DNA of 64,000 nucleotides from Gammaproteobacteria bacterium (GTDB lineage Bacteria; Pseudomonadota; Gammaproteobacteria; Pseudomonadales; Azotimanducaceae): NCBI GenBank assembly GCA_026708185.1, contig JAPOVK010000040.1, positions 1 to 64,000 of the forward strand, read 5' to 3'. Shown piece by piece: positions 63,440 to 64,000 of this stretch (position 1 is its first letter; each line of letters starts with the position of its first letter). The notes under the pieces were generated by a model. It saw only the letters and a program-made list of their open reading frames with translations, ran no database searches and was not told where the DNA came from. The position numbers and the translations under genes were made by a program.

Positions 63440-64000
63440 TCAGCGGCGACCCACCGCGTAAAGCGGATCGAGTAGCCACTCCAACAGCGTCCTGCGGTCG
63501 ACCACGATGTCCGCCGTGAGCCGCATGCCCGCCCGCAGCGGCACACCAGTCCCATAGGCGCTCAAGCTCTGCGCCCCCAGCCGGCCGCGTACCCGGAATA
63601 CCGGCTCCGCAAACCCGATACCGGCCAACCCCGCCTCCTCGGGGGACAGGACCGCACCGGACACATCCGCGACGACACCGTCCTGCGCACCGTACCGCTG
63701 GAACGGAAACGCCTCGTACTTGAGCCTCAGCGGCTGTCCGGGCGCGACAAAGGCGACCGCCCGCGACGGCACGTAGAGGTCCGCGACGAGATCCTCACCG
63801 ACCGGCACCACCACTGCGATTGCGGAGCCCGACGTCACTGCCTGTCCAACGCGCACGACCAGCGCGTCGATGCGTCCAGCGATCGGCGACGCGACAACCT
63901 GCTCCATCTCCATCGAAAGCCGCGCAATGCGCTCGTCGAGCGCGGCCACCGCCCCCTCCATCTCCGCCTGTGCCGCCGCGACCGCCGCCGGAATCGCATG
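63440..64000 (-). CDS. HlyD-family secretion adaptor (CvaA-like), 5' partial
   Basis: At least 186 codons; the gene continues beyond the right edge. A coiled-coil stretch (AALDERIARLSMEMEQV) is followed by the lipoyl-like ASPIAGRIDALVVRVGQAVTSG and beta-barrel domains (PGQPLRLKYEAFPFQRYG, GAQDGVVADVSG). Such adaptors bridge a C39 ABC exporter to TolC. It is upstream of and co-directional with the exporter. Confidence 0.85.
   Translation of the reverse strand, partial: HAIPAAVAAAQAEMEGAVAALDERIARLSMEMEQVVASPIAGRIDALVVRVGQAVTSGSAIAVVVPVGEDLVADLYVPSRAVAFVAPGQPLRLKYEAFPFQRYGAQDGVVADVSGAVLSPEEAGLAGIGFAEPVFRVRGRLGAQSLSAYGTGVPLRAGMRLTADIVVDRRTLLEWLLDPLYAVGRR

Noticed and set aside
1-64000. rRNA, tRNA and known riboswitches.
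   Set aside because: I saw no sequence that I could support as any of these; a covariance-model scan was not possible here.

Overview
The window is GC-rich, Gram-negative (Pseudomonadota-like) chromosomal DNA. The evidence is two TonB-dependent receptors, Sec, Tat and lipoprotein signals, periplasmic ABC binding proteins, a yejABE block, a hmu-type haem locus and an imelysin/DUF4856 iron locus. Three phytanoyl-CoA dioxygenase (PhyH) genes, an LLM-class oxidoreductase and a GPH-type transporter suggest an environmental, possibly marine or symbiotic, gammaproteobacterium, but the species cannot be read from the sequence.

Layout. 0-8 kb: a PEP-utilising enzyme whose stop codon lies in an insertion-sequence end, a frameshifted PhyH gene, yejABE without yejF, and an orphan YefM antitoxin with a recognisable operator. 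8.4-17 kb: metabolic genes (LLM oxidoreductase, cyclase lipoprotein, GPH transporter, PhyH, YeaQ-like protein, ABC-F ATPase, PPOX flavoprotein, ADP-ribosylglycohydrolase) and a broken retropepsin-like gene. 17.2-29.2 kb: iron acquisition, with a haem receptor-hmuTUV-IsdG operon, DUF4920, and a divergent DUF4856-imelysin-FecA-like unit; the divergent promoters carry GCAAAT-type palindromes. 29-36 kb: sterol desaturase-like protein, SDR, PhyH, ManC, PnuC, tyrosine phosphatase and an exported aldo/keto reductase.

36-61 kb is an accessory island full of insertion-sequence debris, truncations and frameshifts. It holds a SIR2-HerA-KTSC defence-like operon (HerA frameshifted), a membrane/OmpA-like gene pair, an AbiGi/DUF2971-like gene and several unknown secreted proteins. 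Its most striking content is three small secreted precursors (110, 124 and 112 aa) that share a six-cysteine C-terminal core with spacing C-x(3-5)-C-x5-C-x(3-6)-C-x-C-x(9-17)-C, close to the knottin/cystine-knot pattern. Two of them head identical three-gene cassettes, peptide then SEL1-like protein then DsbC-like lipoprotein, which face each other tail to tail across a transposase remnant. The third lies upstream of a truncated ABC-2/M1-peptidase gene and a DsbC fragment. Two more DsbC remnants and five copies of a perfect 14-bp palindrome, ATGCCACGTGGCAT, are scattered through the same 18 kb.

61-64 kb: a C39-peptidase ABC exporter and an HlyD-family adaptor of colicin V type, running off the right edge. 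My reading is a family of disulfide-rich exported peptides with dedicated disulfide isomerases and partner SEL1 proteins, possibly sharing regulation through the palindrome. The peptide function, and whether the C39 exporter serves these peptides, are inference.
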